In this document: piece by piece, positions 1 to 9,430 of the stretch | Numbering within the stretch: the first letter of the stretch is position 1 | Layout: each line of letters opens with the position of its first letter | Assembly: GCF_000472385.1 (NCBI RefSeq) | Contig: NZ_AWZU01000029.1 | Coordinates: 1 to 64,000, forward strand | DNA: 64,000 bases | Reading direction: 5' to 3' | DNA from: Bradyrhizobium sp. ARR65 | GTDB lineage: Bacteria; Pseudomonadota; Alphaproteobacteria; Rhizobiales; Xanthobacteraceae | The notes under the pieces: generated by a model | Databases searched by the model: none | What the model saw: the letters and a program-made list of their open reading frames with translations, nothing else | Told to the model about the DNA's origin: nothing | Program-made: the position numbers and the translations under genes

Positions 1-1
1 C

Positions 2-334
2 GCCGAGATCCTCTCCGATAACGGGGCCGAGTTCGCCTCCCGCAATAAACCCGAGGAGCACCCCTTCGAAGCCATGCTGATCGAGCTCGGGATCAAGCAC
101 CGCTACACCAGGCCCTACCGGCCGCAGACCAATGGCAAGGTCGAGCGGTTCTGGCGAACACTGGACGACGACGTCATCGAAGGCGCAACCTTCGATAACC
201 TCGAGCACTTCGCCAATGAACTGTTCGAGTACCTGATCTACTACAACAATTTCAGACCTCATCAGGCCCTCGGCGGCAAGACCCCAAAGGACTTCGCCGC
301 CGCCCAGACTCAAACCATTCGATCAGCGAATTAG
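2..334 (+). pseudogene. IS481-type transposase, C-terminal part (cut by window edge)
   Basis: This is the C-terminal half of a DDE integrase-core transposase. The frame is open from base 2, so the start lies outside the window; the first in-window ATG (74) is not a credible start. The translation shows the second catalytic aspartate in SDNGAEF near base 20 and the glutamate region TNGKVERFWRTL, followed by the FRPHQALGGKTP tail typical of IS481/IS3-like integrases. Terminal inverted repeats are not visible. I cannot tell whether the upstream part is intact or the element is a remnant. It lies 71 bases from the 3' end of the dehydrogenase that closes the pim-like cluster. Confidence 0.75.
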
Positions 335-405
335 TGAACATGCACAGCAATGACGGGCTTGGTTGAGGGCGCTCGTCCGACTCTGTAACTTGATCGGAGA
401 CCGCG

Positions 406-1179
406 TCAGGCCGCCGCCGTCGTCACGCCGCCGTCGACCACGATGGTCTGACCGGTCATGAAGGTGGAGGCGTCGGAGGCGAGATAGGCCACAGCGCCGG
501 CGATCTCGTGCGGCTCGCCGATCCGCCGCAGCGGCGTGGTGGCGCAGCGGTGTTTCAAGCGCTCCTCGTCTTCCCACAGCGCACGCGCGAAATCGGTCTT
601 GACCAGGCCCGGCGCGACGCAGTTGACGCGCACGCCCTTCGGACCCCACTCGCCGGCGAGGCTCCGGCACAGCGCGAAATCGGCGGCTTTGGAAATGCCG
701 TAGGCGCCGATCACGGTCGAACCGCGCATCCCCCCGATCGAGGAGATGATCACCACCGAGCCTTTGCCGCGCGCGGCCATTTGTGGAATCGCGAGCGCGC
801 AGAGCCAGAGGTTGCTCTTGACGTTGGAGCCCATGATCTTGTCGAAGGCTTCGTCAGAGATGTCGAGCAGCGGTCCGTAATACGGGTTCACGGCAGCGTT
901 GCAGACCAGGATGTCGATCTTGCCATAGTGCTTGGTGGCGCCTTCGATCAACGCCTCGACCTCGTTGCGACGGGAGATGTTGCAAGGGATGACATGCGCA
1001 TCGCCGCCGGCCTTCCTGATGCCATCAGCCACTTCCTGGCACGGCTCGGCCTTGCGGCTGGAGATCACCACTTTGGCGCCGAGCTGCGCCAGCAGTTCGG
1101 CGGAGGCGCGGCCGATGCCGCGGCTGGAGCCGGTGATCACGGCAACCTGGCCGGAGAGATCGAATGGGGTGTTGGTCAC
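406..1179 (-). CDS. SDR family oxidoreductase at the end of the pim-like cluster
   Basis: A 257-residue classical short-chain dehydrogenase/reductase. The nucleotide-binding motif TGSSRGIG is at residues 16-23, the NAA motif follows near residue 94, and the catalytic YGISK lies about residue 158. The C-terminal FMTGQTIVVDGG is the usual SDR ending. It is probably an NAD(P)-dependent alcohol or 3-hydroxyacyl dehydrogenase. It follows the two acyl-CoA dehydrogenases on the same strand after a 240-base gap filled with palindromic repeats, so it may be the last gene of the operon or separately expressed. The substrate cannot be read from sequence. Confidence 0.85.
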   Translation of the reverse strand: MTNTPFDLSGQVAVITGSSRGIGRASAELLAQLGAKVVISSRKAEPCQEVADGIRKAGGDAHVIPCNISRRNEVEALIEGATKHYGKIDILVCNAAVNPYYGPLLDISDEAFDKIMGSNVKSNLWLCALAIPQMAARGKGSVVIISSIGGMRGSTVIGAYGISKAADFALCRSLAGEWGPKGVRVNCVAPGLVKTDFARALWEDEERLKHRCATTPLRRIGEPHEIAGAVAYLASDASTFMTGQTIVVDGGVTTAAA

Positions 1180-1217
1180 GGCGTGTGCTCCCTTCCTTCG
1201 TTTGCTGTTTTCTCTTC

Positions 1218-1417
1218 GTCACGGCCGGGCTTGTCCCGGCCATCCGCGTCTTTCATCAGGCCAGCGAAAACGTGGATGGGCGGGACAAGCCCGGGCATGA
1301 CGGGCATTTTCTTGTTCGTCACTCCGGGGCACGCGGGTGAGCGCGTGAGCCCGGAATCCAGAGATTGCGGCGCGAGATTCCGGGTCCATTCGCGTTCCGC
1401 GAATGCCCCGGAATGAC
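1218..1417. repeat. Two palindromic intergenic repeat units (family A)
   Basis: Two adjacent imperfect inverted repeats fill the gap between the SDR and the small acyl-CoA dehydrogenase gene. One (1218-1303) pairs gtcacggccgggcttgtccc with its complement near 1285. The other (1318-1417) begins gtcactccgggg and ends ccccggaatgac. The second belongs to the repeat family recurring at 2601, 3984, 7037, 19783, 27408, 45451, 46101, 52863, 61331 and 62635. Confidence 0.8.
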
Positions 1418-1420
1418 GAG

Positions 1421-2563
1421 CTAAACCAACCCGCCGCTCTCGCTGACGCGGCGCAGGTGATATTCGCTATCGCCAAAAGTGTTTTCGATCATCGTCAGCC
1501 GCTTGAAATAGTGGCCGATCTTGGCCTCCATGGTCATGCCGATGCCGCCGTGGAGCTGGATCGATTGCTGGCCGATGAACTTACCCGACTTGCCGATCTG
1601 GCACTTCGCGGCCGCGACCGCCTTCGCACGCTCGGCCGCATCGTCGAAGTCGGCCGCCATGGTGGCGAACATCGACATCGAGCGCGCCTGCTCGAGCGCC
1701 ACGAACATGTCGGCGGCGCGATGCTGCAGAGTCTGGAAGCTGCCGATCGGGACCCCGAACTGCTTGCGGGTCTTCAGATACTCGACCGTTGTCTTCAGCG
1801 ATTCATCCATGGCGCCGACCGCTTCCGCGCACAGCGCGGTGCGGGCCTCGTCAACCACGCGCTCGATCAGCGGCAGCCCGTTCTCGGGATCGCCGATCAC
1901 AGCATCAGCGCCGACCTCGACGCCGGTGAAGCTGATGTCGGCGGCGTGCAGGCCGTCCTGGGTCGGATAAGTCTTTTTAGAAATCCCCTTGGCATCTGCG
2001 GGGACAAGGAAGACGCCGATGCCGGTCTTGTCGCGCTGCCCTCCTTGCGTGCGCGCGGTGACCACCAGCGTATCCGCGTTCTCGCCATTGGTGACGACGA
2101 ATTTCTCGCCGTCGATCACGTAAGCCGCGCCCTTCTTCTTCGCCGAGGTGGTGACGTCATGAAGATCATAGCGCGAGTTCTTCTCGAGCTGCGCGAACGC
2201 AAAGGTCTTGCTGCCGTCGATGATGGACGGGATGTGCGCGGCCTTCTGCGCGGCCGAGCCGCCGTGGCGCAGGAAGCCGCCGCCGATCACGATGGTGGCG
2301 AGATACGGCTCCACCACCAGCGCCTTGCCGAGCGCTTCCATCACGATCATGGTTTCCACCGCGCCGGCGCCGAAGCCGCCGTCGGCTTCCGCAAAGGGCA
2401 GGCCGAGCAGGCCCTGCTCGGCGAGGCGGCCCCAGATCGCTCTGCTCCAGCCGCCCTTCTCCTTCATGTATTTCTTGCGCTGCTCGAAATCGTAGGCGTC
2501 GGTCAACAGACCGTCGACGCTTTCCTTGAGCAGCCGCTGCTCCTCGGACAAATCGAAATCCAT
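1421..2563 (-). CDS. pimD: Acyl-CoA dehydrogenase, PimD-like small subunit
   Basis: A 380-residue acyl-CoA dehydrogenase (FAD). I place the start at the ATG at 2563 (MDFDLSEEQRLL), which matches the N-terminus of the family; the open frame continues upstream through a repeat and is not coding there. Helical N-terminal, beta middle and C-terminal helical domains are all present, with QLHGGIGMT near residue 335. The usual C-terminal YEG-type catalytic glutamate motif is not obvious. In Rhodopseudomonas palustris, PimC and PimD are the large and small subunits of a pimeloyl-CoA dehydrogenase. The pairing and gene order here match that, but the substrate is inferred. Confidence 0.8.
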   Translation of the reverse strand: MDFDLSEEQRLLKESVDGLLTDAYDFEQRKKYMKEKGGWSRAIWGRLAEQGLLGLPFAEADGGFGAGAVETMIVMEALGKALVVEPYLATIVIGGGFLRHGGSAAQKAAHIPSIIDGSKTFAFAQLEKNSRYDLHDVTTSAKKKGAAYVIDGEKFVVTNGENADTLVVTARTQGGQRDKTGIGVFLVPADAKGISKKTYPTQDGLHAADISFTGVEVGADAVIGDPENGLPLIERVVDEARTALCAEAVGAMDESLKTTVEYLKTRKQFGVPIGSFQTLQHRAADMFVALEQARSMSMFATMAADFDDAAERAKAVAAAKCQIGKSGKFIGQQSIQLHGGIGMTMEAKIGHYFKRLTMIENTFGDSEYHLRRVSESGGLV

Positions 2564-2600
2564 GTGTTCTATGTCCTCATACCCGGTCCAATTTTTCTCT

Positions 2601-2757
2601 GTCATTCCGGGGCGCTCGCGTACAGCGAGCGAACCCGGAATCTGGAAGTTGCGGCGCGAGATTCCGGGCTCGCATCCAAGTCGGCTGTTGCCGACCTGGA
2701 CAATCGAAAATTTCCGAACTCGGGTAAACCCGAGTTCGGGCGCGCGCCCCGGAATGA
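2601..2757. repeat. Palindromic intergenic repeat (family A)
   Basis: This starts gtcattccggggcgctcgcg and ends ccccggaatga. It contains nested inverted repeats (gaactcgggtaaacccgagttc near 2716-2737). It fills the gap between pimC and pimD. Confidence 0.8.
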
Positions 2758-2759
2758 AG

Positions 2760-3947
2760 CTAAAGCCCCAGCACCGCCTTGGTGATGATGTTGCGCTGGA
2801 TCTCGTTGGAGCCACCGTAGATCGAGACCTTGCGGTTGTTGAAGTAGCTCGGTGCGATCTGCGCTGTCCAATCCATCGCCTCATTGCTGCTATCAGGATG
2901 CTCGTCGTAAGGCGCCGCGAACGGCCCGATCACTTCCATCAGAAGCTCGGTGGTGGTCTGCTGGATTTCCGAGCCCTTGATCTTCAGCACCGACGAGGCC
3001 GGATTGGGCTTGCCCTTGCCGTGCTTGCCTTCGTCGGCGACGACGCGGAGCTGTGTCAGCTCCAGCGCTTTCAGCTCGATTTCGCAAGCCGCGAGCTTCT
3101 CGCGGAAAGCGGGATCCTCGATCACCGGACGCCCGCCTGACTCGACCTTCGAGGCGAGTTCCTTGATGCGGCGGATGCGTTCCTTGGAGACGCCGACGCG
3201 CGCAATGCCGGTGCGCTCGTTGCCGAGCAGGAATTTCGCGTAATCCCAGCCCTTGTTTTCCTCGCCGACCAGGTTCTCGTAAGGCACCTCGACATCGTCG
3301 AAGAAGACTTCGTTGACCTCATGGCCGCCGTCGATGGTCTGGATCGGGCGCACCGTGATGCCCTTGCTCTTCATGTCGACCAGGATGAAGGAGATGCCGG
3401 TCTGCTTCTTCGCAGCTGGATCGGTGCGGCAGAGGCAGAAGATCATGTCGGCATATTGCGCCAGCGTGGTCCAGGTCTTCTGGCCGTTGATGATCCACTT
3501 GTCGCCCTTGCGCTCCGCTTTCGTCTTCAGCGAAGCGAGGTCCGAACCCGAGCCCGGCTCCGAGAAGCCCTGGCACCACCAGTCGTCGACGTTTGCAATG
3601 CGCGGCAGATAGTATTTTTTCTGCGCTTCGTTGCCGAAAGTGTAAATGACCGGGCCGACCATGGAGACGCCGAAGGCGAGCGGCGCCGGCGCCGGATACA
3701 TCTGCAGTTCCTCGTTGAAGATGTAGTGCTGCACCGAGCTCCACCCCGTGCCGCCATATTCCTTCGGCCAGTGGCTGACGCCCCAACCCTTCTTGTTGAG
3801 GATGCGCCACCAGACGACCATCTCCTCCTTCGAGACGTGGCGGCCCTCGACCAGCTTGCGCCGCGTCTCCGGCGGCACGTTGTCACGGAAGAATTGCCGC
3901 ACTTCCTCGCGGAACGCCTGCTCTTCCTTAGTGAATGCGAGATCCAT
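2760..3947 (-). CDS. pimC: Acyl-CoA dehydrogenase, PimC-like large subunit
   Basis: A 395-residue acyl-CoA dehydrogenase that would introduce the first double bond of a CoA thioester in beta-oxidation, passing electrons to ETF. Family motifs are GWGVSHWPKEYGGTGW near residues 54-69, the FAD-contact segment CQGFSEPGSGSDLASL near 124-139, WIINGQKTWTT near 151-161 and the C-terminal SIYGGSNEIQRNII. The GGS at the last motif replaces YEG, so the base must lie elsewhere, as in several related branches. It is followed by the small-subunit gene and preceded by the thiolase; repeats separate it from both. Confidence 0.85.
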   Translation of the reverse strand: MDLAFTKEEQAFREEVRQFFRDNVPPETRRKLVEGRHVSKEEMVVWWRILNKKGWGVSHWPKEYGGTGWSSVQHYIFNEELQMYPAPAPLAFGVSMVGPVIYTFGNEAQKKYYLPRIANVDDWWCQGFSEPGSGSDLASLKTKAERKGDKWIINGQKTWTTLAQYADMIFCLCRTDPAAKKQTGISFILVDMKSKGITVRPIQTIDGGHEVNEVFFDDVEVPYENLVGEENKGWDYAKFLLGNERTGIARVGVSKERIRRIKELASKVESGGRPVIEDPAFREKLAACEIELKALELTQLRVVADEGKHGKGKPNPASSVLKIKGSEIQQTTTELLMEVIGPFAAPYDEHPDSSNEAMDWTAQIAPSYFNNRKVSIYGGSNEIQRNIITKAVLGL

Positions 3948-3983
3948 CGGATCCTCCTGTGAACGAATTTAGTTATCGACCAC

Positions 3984-4105
3984 GTCATTCCGGGGCGCTC
4001 CGAACTCGGGCCTACCCGAGTTCGGCGATCTTATTGTCCAAGTCGGCAACAGCCGACTTGGATGCGCGAACCCGGAATTTTGCGCCACAATCTCCAGATT
4101 CCGGA
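3984..4105. repeat. Palindromic intergenic repeat (family A)
   Basis: This begins cgtcattccggggcgctc and includes two internal hairpins, gaactcgggcctacccgagttc and ccaagtcggcaacagccgacttgg. It separates pimB from pimC. Confidence 0.75.
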
Positions 4106-4142
4106 TCAGGCGCTTCCTGTCCGCAACGACGTGCAACCCTTT

Positions 4143-5330
4143 TTAATGCACCACCTCGAACAGGCCGGCCGCGCCCATGCCGCCGCCGACGCACATGGTG
4201 ACGACGGCGTATTTCGCCTTGCGGCGGCGGCCTTCGATCAACGCGTGGCCGGTCAGCCGCGCGCCCGACATGCCGTAGGGATGGCCCATTGGTATCGAGC
4301 CGCCATTGACGTTGATCTTCTCGGGATCGATGCCGAGCCGGTCGCGGCAATAGATCACCTGCACGGCGAAGGCTTCGTTGAGCTCCCAGAGATCGATGTC
4401 ATCGACCTTCAGGCCATGACGGCTGAGCAGCCGCGGCACGGCGAAGACCGGGCCGATGCCCATCTCGTCCGGCTCGCAGCCATGGGCGACGAAGCCGCGG
4501 AAGATGCCGAGCGGCTTGAGGCCGCGCTTCGCCGCTTGCTTGTCGCTCATGATCACGCAGGCGCTGGCGCCGTCCGAGAGCTGGCTGGCATTGCCGGCGG
4601 TGATGGTGAAGCCTTCGCCGCGCACCGGCTTCAAGCCGGCGAGACCTTCCGCCGTGGTGTCGGGCCGCGGGCCCTCGTCCTGCGACAGCGTGACTTCCTT
4701 GTAGGAAACCTCGCCGGTCGCCTTGTCGGTCACCGCCATCTTGGTGGTGATCGGCGCCAGCTCGTCCCTGAACTTGCCGGCCTGCTGGGCCGCCGCGACG
4801 CGGCGCTGGCTCTCCAGCGAATATTCGTCCTGCCTCTCGCGCGAGATCTCGTAGCGCTTTGCGACCACCTCGGCGGTGTCGATCATCGGCATGTAGACCT
4901 CGCCCTTGATCTTCAAGAGCGCCGGGTCCTGGGCATGGAAGGTGTTCATTTTGTCGTTCTGCACCAGGCTGATCGACTCGCCGCCGCCGCCGACCGCGAT
5001 CTCGACGCCGTCGAACAGGACCGAGCGCGCCGCGAGCGCAATCGCCTGCAGGCCCGACGCGCATTGGCGGTCGATGGTGGTGCCGCCCACCGTCACGGGC
5101 AGACCTGCACGCAGCAGCGCCTTGCGCGCGATATTGCCGCCGGTCGCGCCCTGCTGCAGCGCCGCACCCATCACCACGTCCTCGACCTCCGCCGGATCGA
5201 GGTTGGCGCGCTTCACCGCCTCGCCGATGGCGTGGCCGAGCAGGGTCGCGCCTTCGGTGACGTTGAGCGCGCCGCGATAGGCCTTGCCGATCGGCGTGCG
5301 GGCGGTGGAAACGATGACGGCATCGGTCAT
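4143..5330 (-). CDS. pimB: Thiolase (acetyl-CoA C-acyltransferase), PimB-like
   Basis: A 395-residue thiolase that cleaves 3-ketoacyl-CoA with CoA to release acetyl-CoA. The nucleophile is Cys90 (TIDRQCASGLQA). The other active-site residues are His350 in GGSIPMGHPYGMSG and Cys380 in TMCVGGGMGAAG. Length is normal for the family. Its ATG (5328-5330) overlaps the TGA of the CoA ligase gene in an ATGA arrangement, so the two are translationally coupled. Position between the ligase and the dehydrogenase pair matches pimB in the R. palustris pim operon. Confidence 0.9.
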   Translation of the reverse strand: MTDAVIVSTARTPIGKAYRGALNVTEGATLLGHAIGEAVKRANLDPAEVEDVVMGAALQQGATGGNIARKALLRAGLPVTVGGTTIDRQCASGLQAIALAARSVLFDGVEIAVGGGGESISLVQNDKMNTFHAQDPALLKIKGEVYMPMIDTAEVVAKRYEISRERQDEYSLESQRRVAAAQQAGKFRDELAPITTKMAVTDKATGEVSYKEVTLSQDEGPRPDTTAEGLAGLKPVRGEGFTITAGNASQLSDGASACVIMSDKQAAKRGLKPLGIFRGFVAHGCEPDEMGIGPVFAVPRLLSRHGLKVDDIDLWELNEAFAVQVIYCRDRLGIDPEKINVNGGSIPMGHPYGMSGARLTGHALIEGRRRKAKYAVVTMCVGGGMGAAGLFEVVH

Positions 5331-7018
5331 GGACGACCTCCTGTTGCGAGTTGCTGTTTTGGTTCTGTTTGGTGTGACGATGGTTGCCGCTTGCGCAATT
5401 CGTGGCGCGAGAGTTTTCCGACCGGCGTGCGCGGCAATTCGGCGACGAACTCCACGGCCGCGGGCAATTCGTGCTTGCCGAGCTTGCCGGTCAGGTGCTC
5501 GCGCAGCTCCTCCAGCGTGAACGGCTTGGCGCCCTCGCGCAGCTTGATGAAAGCTTTCGCGGCTTCGCCGCGATAGGCATCGGGAATGCCGATGACGATC
5601 ACTTCCTGCACGCCCGGGTAGGTGTAGATCGCCTGTTCGATCATCTGCGGATAGACGTTGAAGCCACCGGAGATGATCATGTCCTTCTTGCGGTCGACCA
5701 GATAGAAATAGCCGTCCGCGTCCATGTAGCCGATGTCGCCGGTGAGAAAGCGATCGCCGACGAAGGATTCCGCGGTTTCTTTCGGCTTGTTCCAGTAGCC
5801 CTTGGTGACGTTCGGCCCCTTGATGCGGATCTCGCCGACCTCGCCCGGCGGCAGCACCTTTTTGGGATCGTCGAGCGCAACGACATCGAGCTCGATGCCG
5901 GGCAGCATCAAGCCGATCGAGCCGGGCTTCTCGGGACCGACAGGCGGATGGCCGGTACCCGGCGAGCAGGTCTCGGTCATGCCCCAGCCGCTCTTCAGTT
6001 TGATGCCGACCTTGCGCTCGAAAACTCTGGCCACCTCGACCGGCAACGGCGCGCCGCCGGAGCCAGCACTGACGAGCGAGGAGAAGTCGCGCCTATCGAG
6101 ATCGGGCAACGCGGCGATCGCTATCCACATGGTGGGAACGCCCGGGAAATAGGTGGCGCGCTTGATCTCGATGTCGCGCATCACGGCCTCTGCATCGAAA
6201 CGCTGGTGCAGCGAGATCAGATTGCCGCGGCGGAGCGAGGAGAGCAGCACCACCGTCAGCGCGTAGATGTGGAACAGCGGCAGCACGCAGATGACACGGT
6301 CGATCCCCTCGCGCTTTTGCCGCGCCGGCCTGCCCCAGATATCGTAGATCGAGACCGCCGCAGTGAGATTGCCGTGGGTGAGCATCGCGCCCTTGGGCAG
6401 GCCGGTGGTGCCACCGGTATATTGCAAGAGCGCAACGTCATCGGGCGAGACCGTCGGCCACTCCTGCGGCGGCGCTGCGCCATCGACGAATTGCTTGAAG
6501 GTGACGACGGCGGGATGCTTCGGGATCGGCGCCTGCTTGGTGCCGACCGCGCCCCAATGGTCGTCCTCGCAGACGATCAGGCGGTCGATCAGCCCCTTCT
6601 CCAGAAACTTCAGCGCAGTCGGCAACAGCGCCGCGAGGTTGCTGGTGACCAGGACGCGGCTGCCTGAATCTGTAAGCTTGTGCGACAGCGCGATCTCACC
6701 GTCGAGCGGCGAGAGATGCGCGACCCGACCGCCTGCCTTGAGCGCGCCGAAGAAATTGATCGGATGGTCGGGCGTGTTGCCGAGGAACAGGGCGATCGAG
6801 GCGGCCTTGCCATAACCGGCGCGCAAGTAAGCGGCGGCCGCAACCTCGGCCAACGCTTCAAGCTCGGCGTAAGAGATCGGGCGGTCGCGGAATTCGATCG
6901 CCGTGCGCGCGCCATAGTCGCGCGCCGCTTGCGACAGGAGGTCGGGCAACGTGCCTTGCGCGATCGGGTCGTCCCAATGCACGCCTTCAGGGTAAAATTG
7001 TTCGCCGGGGTGGGTCAT
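5327..7018 (-). CDS. pimA: AMP-dependent acyl-CoA ligase, PimA-like
   Basis: A 563-residue ANL-superfamily acyl-CoA synthetase that activates a carboxylic acid with ATP and CoA. The ATP-binding P-loop QYTGGTTGLPKG is at about residues 199-210, the motif GWGMTETCS lies near residue 340, and the C-terminal catalytic lysine is K535 (RTPVGKLSRHELRKR). In R. palustris PimA activates dicarboxylic and fatty acids; that specificity is assumed from gene order. A polar tail of about 20 residues follows the last domain. The stop codon overlaps the thiolase start. Confidence 0.85.
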   Translation of the reverse strand: MTHPGEQFYPEGVHWDDPIAQGTLPDLLSQAARDYGARTAIEFRDRPISYAELEALAEVAAAAYLRAGYGKAASIALFLGNTPDHPINFFGALKAGGRVAHLSPLDGEIALSHKLTDSGSRVLVTSNLAALLPTALKFLEKGLIDRLIVCEDDHWGAVGTKQAPIPKHPAVVTFKQFVDGAAPPQEWPTVSPDDVALLQYTGGTTGLPKGAMLTHGNLTAAVSIYDIWGRPARQKREGIDRVICVLPLFHIYALTVVLLSSLRRGNLISLHQRFDAEAVMRDIEIKRATYFPGVPTMWIAIAALPDLDRRDFSSLVSAGSGGAPLPVEVARVFERKVGIKLKSGWGMTETCSPGTGHPPVGPEKPGSIGLMLPGIELDVVALDDPKKVLPPGEVGEIRIKGPNVTKGYWNKPKETAESFVGDRFLTGDIGYMDADGYFYLVDRKKDMIISGGFNVYPQMIEQAIYTYPGVQEVIVIGIPDAYRGEAAKAFIKLREGAKPFTLEELREHLTGKLGKHELPAAVEFVAELPRTPVGKLSRHELRKRQPSSHQTEPKQQLATGGRP

Positions 7019-7036
7019 GTTAATTTTCAGACACCC

Positions 7037-7137
7037 TCATTCCGGGGCGATGCGCTAGCATCGAACTCTGATGCACAATTGCACATCTGAGAACCTCGAG
7101 ATTCCGGGTTCGGCTCCGCGAGCCGCCCCGGAATGAC
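7037..7137. repeat. Palindromic intergenic repeat (family A)
   Basis: This starts ctcattccggggcgatgcg and ends gccgccccggaatgac, with a loop carrying ctgatgcacaattgcacatc. It lies between pimF and pimA. Confidence 0.8.
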
Positions 7138-7157
7138 TGGGTGAGAGCAATGGCCCA

Positions 7158-9257
7158 TCAAGCCGCTTTCGAGCTCGACGCCGTGAGCGAGGCAAAGCCT
7201 TTGCCTTCGGCGACGAGACGCTTGAGCAGCGGCGCCGGTTCGAGCGAGGGATCGTTGGTTTCCTTGGCGTAGAAGGCGAGACGATCGGCGATGTGCTTCA
7301 ACCCGACCTGGTCGGCCCAATACATCGGGCCGCCGCGATAGATCGGCCACCCATAACCATAGAGCCAGACCACGTCGATGTCGCTCGGCCGCGCGGCGAT
7401 ACTCTCTTCCAGGATCTTCGCGCCCTCGTTGATCATCGGATACATCATACGCTCGAGGATTTCCTCGTCGCTGACCGCGCGCCGCTTGCGCCCGAGCCGC
7501 GTCAAGGTCTCGTCGATCAGCTTTTCGACGTCCGGATCGGGCAGCGGCGCGCGCGAACCGGCTTCATACTTGTAATAGCCCTTGCCGGTCTTCTGGCCGA
7601 AGCGGCCGGCTTCGCACAGCGCATCCGCGATCTCGCTCTTGATGCCGCGGTCTTTACGCGAGCGCCAACCGATATCGAGGCCAGCGAGATCGCCCATCGC
7701 GAAGGGGCCCATCGGCATGCCGAATTTCGTAACCACGGCGTCGACCTGCTGCGGCAGCGCGCCTTCGAACAGGAGTTTTTCGGCCTGCTTGCCACGCTGC
7801 GCCAGCATGCGGTTGCCGACAAAGCCGTCGCAGACGCCGACCACCGCCGGCACTTTGGCGATCTTGCGCGCGATGGAGACGGCGGTCACCAAGGCATCGG
7901 GTGCGGTTTTCGCCGCGCGCACGATTTCGCACAGCTTCATCACATTGGCCGGCGAGAAGAAGTGCATGCCGAGCACGTCCTGCGGACGTTTGGTTTCCTT
8001 GGCGATTTCGTCGATGTTCAGGTACGAGGTATTCGATGCGAGCACCGCGCCCGGCTTTGCGAACTTGTCGAGCTGGCCGAAGACTTCTTTCTTCACCGCC
8101 ATCGTCTCGAACACCGCCTCGATCACGAGGTCGGCGTCCTTGACGTTGTCCAGACCGACCACGCCGTTGATCAACGCCATGCGCTTGGCGGGCGCATCAG
8201 CCGGGATGCCGCCGCGGGCAGCGGTGGCTTCCCAGTTCTTCTGCATCACGCCCATGCCGCGCTTGAGCTGCTCCTCGCCGGTCTCGATCAGTGTCACGGG
8301 GATGCCGGCATTGGCGAAGGACATCGCGATGCCGCCACCCATGGTGCCGGCGCCGATGATGGCGACCCGCTCCACATTGCGCGGTTTCGTCCCTTCGGGG
8401 ACACCCGCAATCTTCGCGGCCTCGCGCTCGGCGAAGAAGGCATAGCGCTGCGCCTTGGACTGGTCGCTCGCGACCAGCTTCAGGAAAGCCTCACGCTCCT
8501 TCTTCAGCCCTTCGTCAAAGGGCAGATCGATGGCATAGCCGACGGCATCGGCCGCCGCGAAGGGCGCCTCCAGCCCGCGCGCCCGCTTGGTCATCGCGGC
8601 GACCGCGTTGGTAAAAATAGAGCGGTCGGCCTTTGCTGCGGCAAGTTTGGAATTGTCGTCGCGCAGCTTGCGCAGCGGCCGTTTCTCGGCGAGCACCTTG
8701 CGGGCAAAGGCCTCGCCACCGATGGCGGGCCCCTCGACAATCTCCTCGATCAAGCCGTTCTTCAAGGCCTCCGCGGCGCTGATCGGATCGCCGCCGACGA
8801 TCATCTTCACCGCGAGCTCAGGCCCCACCGCGCGCGGCAGGCGCTGCGTGCCGCCGGCGCCGGGCAGAAGGCCCAGCTTCACCTCGGGCAGACCGAGCTT
8901 GGCTTCCTTGGTCGCGACGCGGAAATGGCAAGCGAGCGCCACCTCGAGCCCGCCGCCGAGGGAGGTGCCGTGAATCGCCGCCACGATCGGCTTCGGCGAA
9001 TTCTCCATCACCGCGAGCACTTCGTTCAGGCCCGGCGGCTTCGGCGGCTTGCCGAACTCGGTGATGTCGGCGCCGGCGATGAAGGTGCGCCCCGCACAGG
9101 TCAGGACGATCGCCTTCACCTCGGGGTCGGCGATCGCGCTGTTCACGCATTCCAGGATGCCGCCGCGCACCGCGGCGCTCAGCGCGTTCACGGGAGGATT
9201 GTTGACGGTGATGATGGCGATGACATCTTGACGTTCGAGCTTGACCACTTCGCTCAC
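7158..9257 (-). CDS. pimF: Enoyl-CoA hydratase/3-hydroxyacyl-CoA dehydrogenase, PimF-like
   Basis: A 699-residue bifunctional FadB-type enzyme. The N-terminal crotonase domain (about 1-190) has its two catalytic glutamates at E105 (GGGLEVALAC) and E125 (LGLPEVKLGL). The middle Rossmann domain (about 295-480) carries the NAD motif GAGTMGGGIA at 302-311 and the catalytic histidine in GMHFFSPANVMK. The two C-terminal 3HCDH domains follow, with DGFVGNRML near residue 480. It would hydrate enoyl-CoA and oxidise the 3-hydroxy product. It is the first gene of the minus-strand operon and diverges from the IclR regulator. Confidence 0.9.
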   Translation of the reverse strand: MSEVVKLERQDVIAIITVNNPPVNALSAAVRGGILECVNSAIADPEVKAIVLTCAGRTFIAGADITEFGKPPKPPGLNEVLAVMENSPKPIVAAIHGTSLGGGLEVALACHFRVATKEAKLGLPEVKLGLLPGAGGTQRLPRAVGPELAVKMIVGGDPISAAEALKNGLIEEIVEGPAIGGEAFARKVLAEKRPLRKLRDDNSKLAAAKADRSIFTNAVAAMTKRARGLEAPFAAADAVGYAIDLPFDEGLKKEREAFLKLVASDQSKAQRYAFFAEREAAKIAGVPEGTKPRNVERVAIIGAGTMGGGIAMSFANAGIPVTLIETGEEQLKRGMGVMQKNWEATAARGGIPADAPAKRMALINGVVGLDNVKDADLVIEAVFETMAVKKEVFGQLDKFAKPGAVLASNTSYLNIDEIAKETKRPQDVLGMHFFSPANVMKLCEIVRAAKTAPDALVTAVSIARKIAKVPAVVGVCDGFVGNRMLAQRGKQAEKLLFEGALPQQVDAVVTKFGMPMGPFAMGDLAGLDIGWRSRKDRGIKSEIADALCEAGRFGQKTGKGYYKYEAGSRAPLPDPDVEKLIDETLTRLGRKRRAVSDEEILERMMYPMINEGAKILEESIAARPSDIDVVWLYGYGWPIYRGGPMYWADQVGLKHIADRLAFYAKETNDPSLEPAPLLKRLVAEGKGFASLTASSSKAA

Positions 9258-9334
9258 GCTACGCTCCTTGGCTTATTGTTTGGGGGCTTCTTGTTTGCTG
9301 GCTTCTTGTTCGCTTGCGGATTATTGTTCCCGTC

Positions 9335-9360
9335 AATTTCGCACTGCGGAATTTAATTCC
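9335..9360. promoter_or_regulatory. Candidate IclR-type operator
   Basis: AATTTCGC-act-GCGGAATT (9335-9353) is an 8-bp inverted repeat with one mismatch. A second palindrome, GGAATT-t-AATTCC (9348-9360), overlaps it. It sits about 80 bases from both the pimF start and the iclR start in the divergent gap. TTCGCAnnGCGGAA-like palindromes are typical of IclR-family operators. The assignment is inferred from position and symmetry. Confidence 0.55.
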
Positions 9361-9430
9361 ACATCTTGACATCGAGGGTTATTTTGAAGCACGTCGCTTG
9401 TCAACGACTCCGCGCAAGTAGCAGCCGTCA

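Noticed and set aside
7293..9356. 687-codon plus-strand ORF opposite pimF
   Set aside because: It is antisense to a complete bifunctional enzyme with intact motifs. The translation is rich in His, Arg, Asp and Gly without domains, a common shadow in high-GC DNA.
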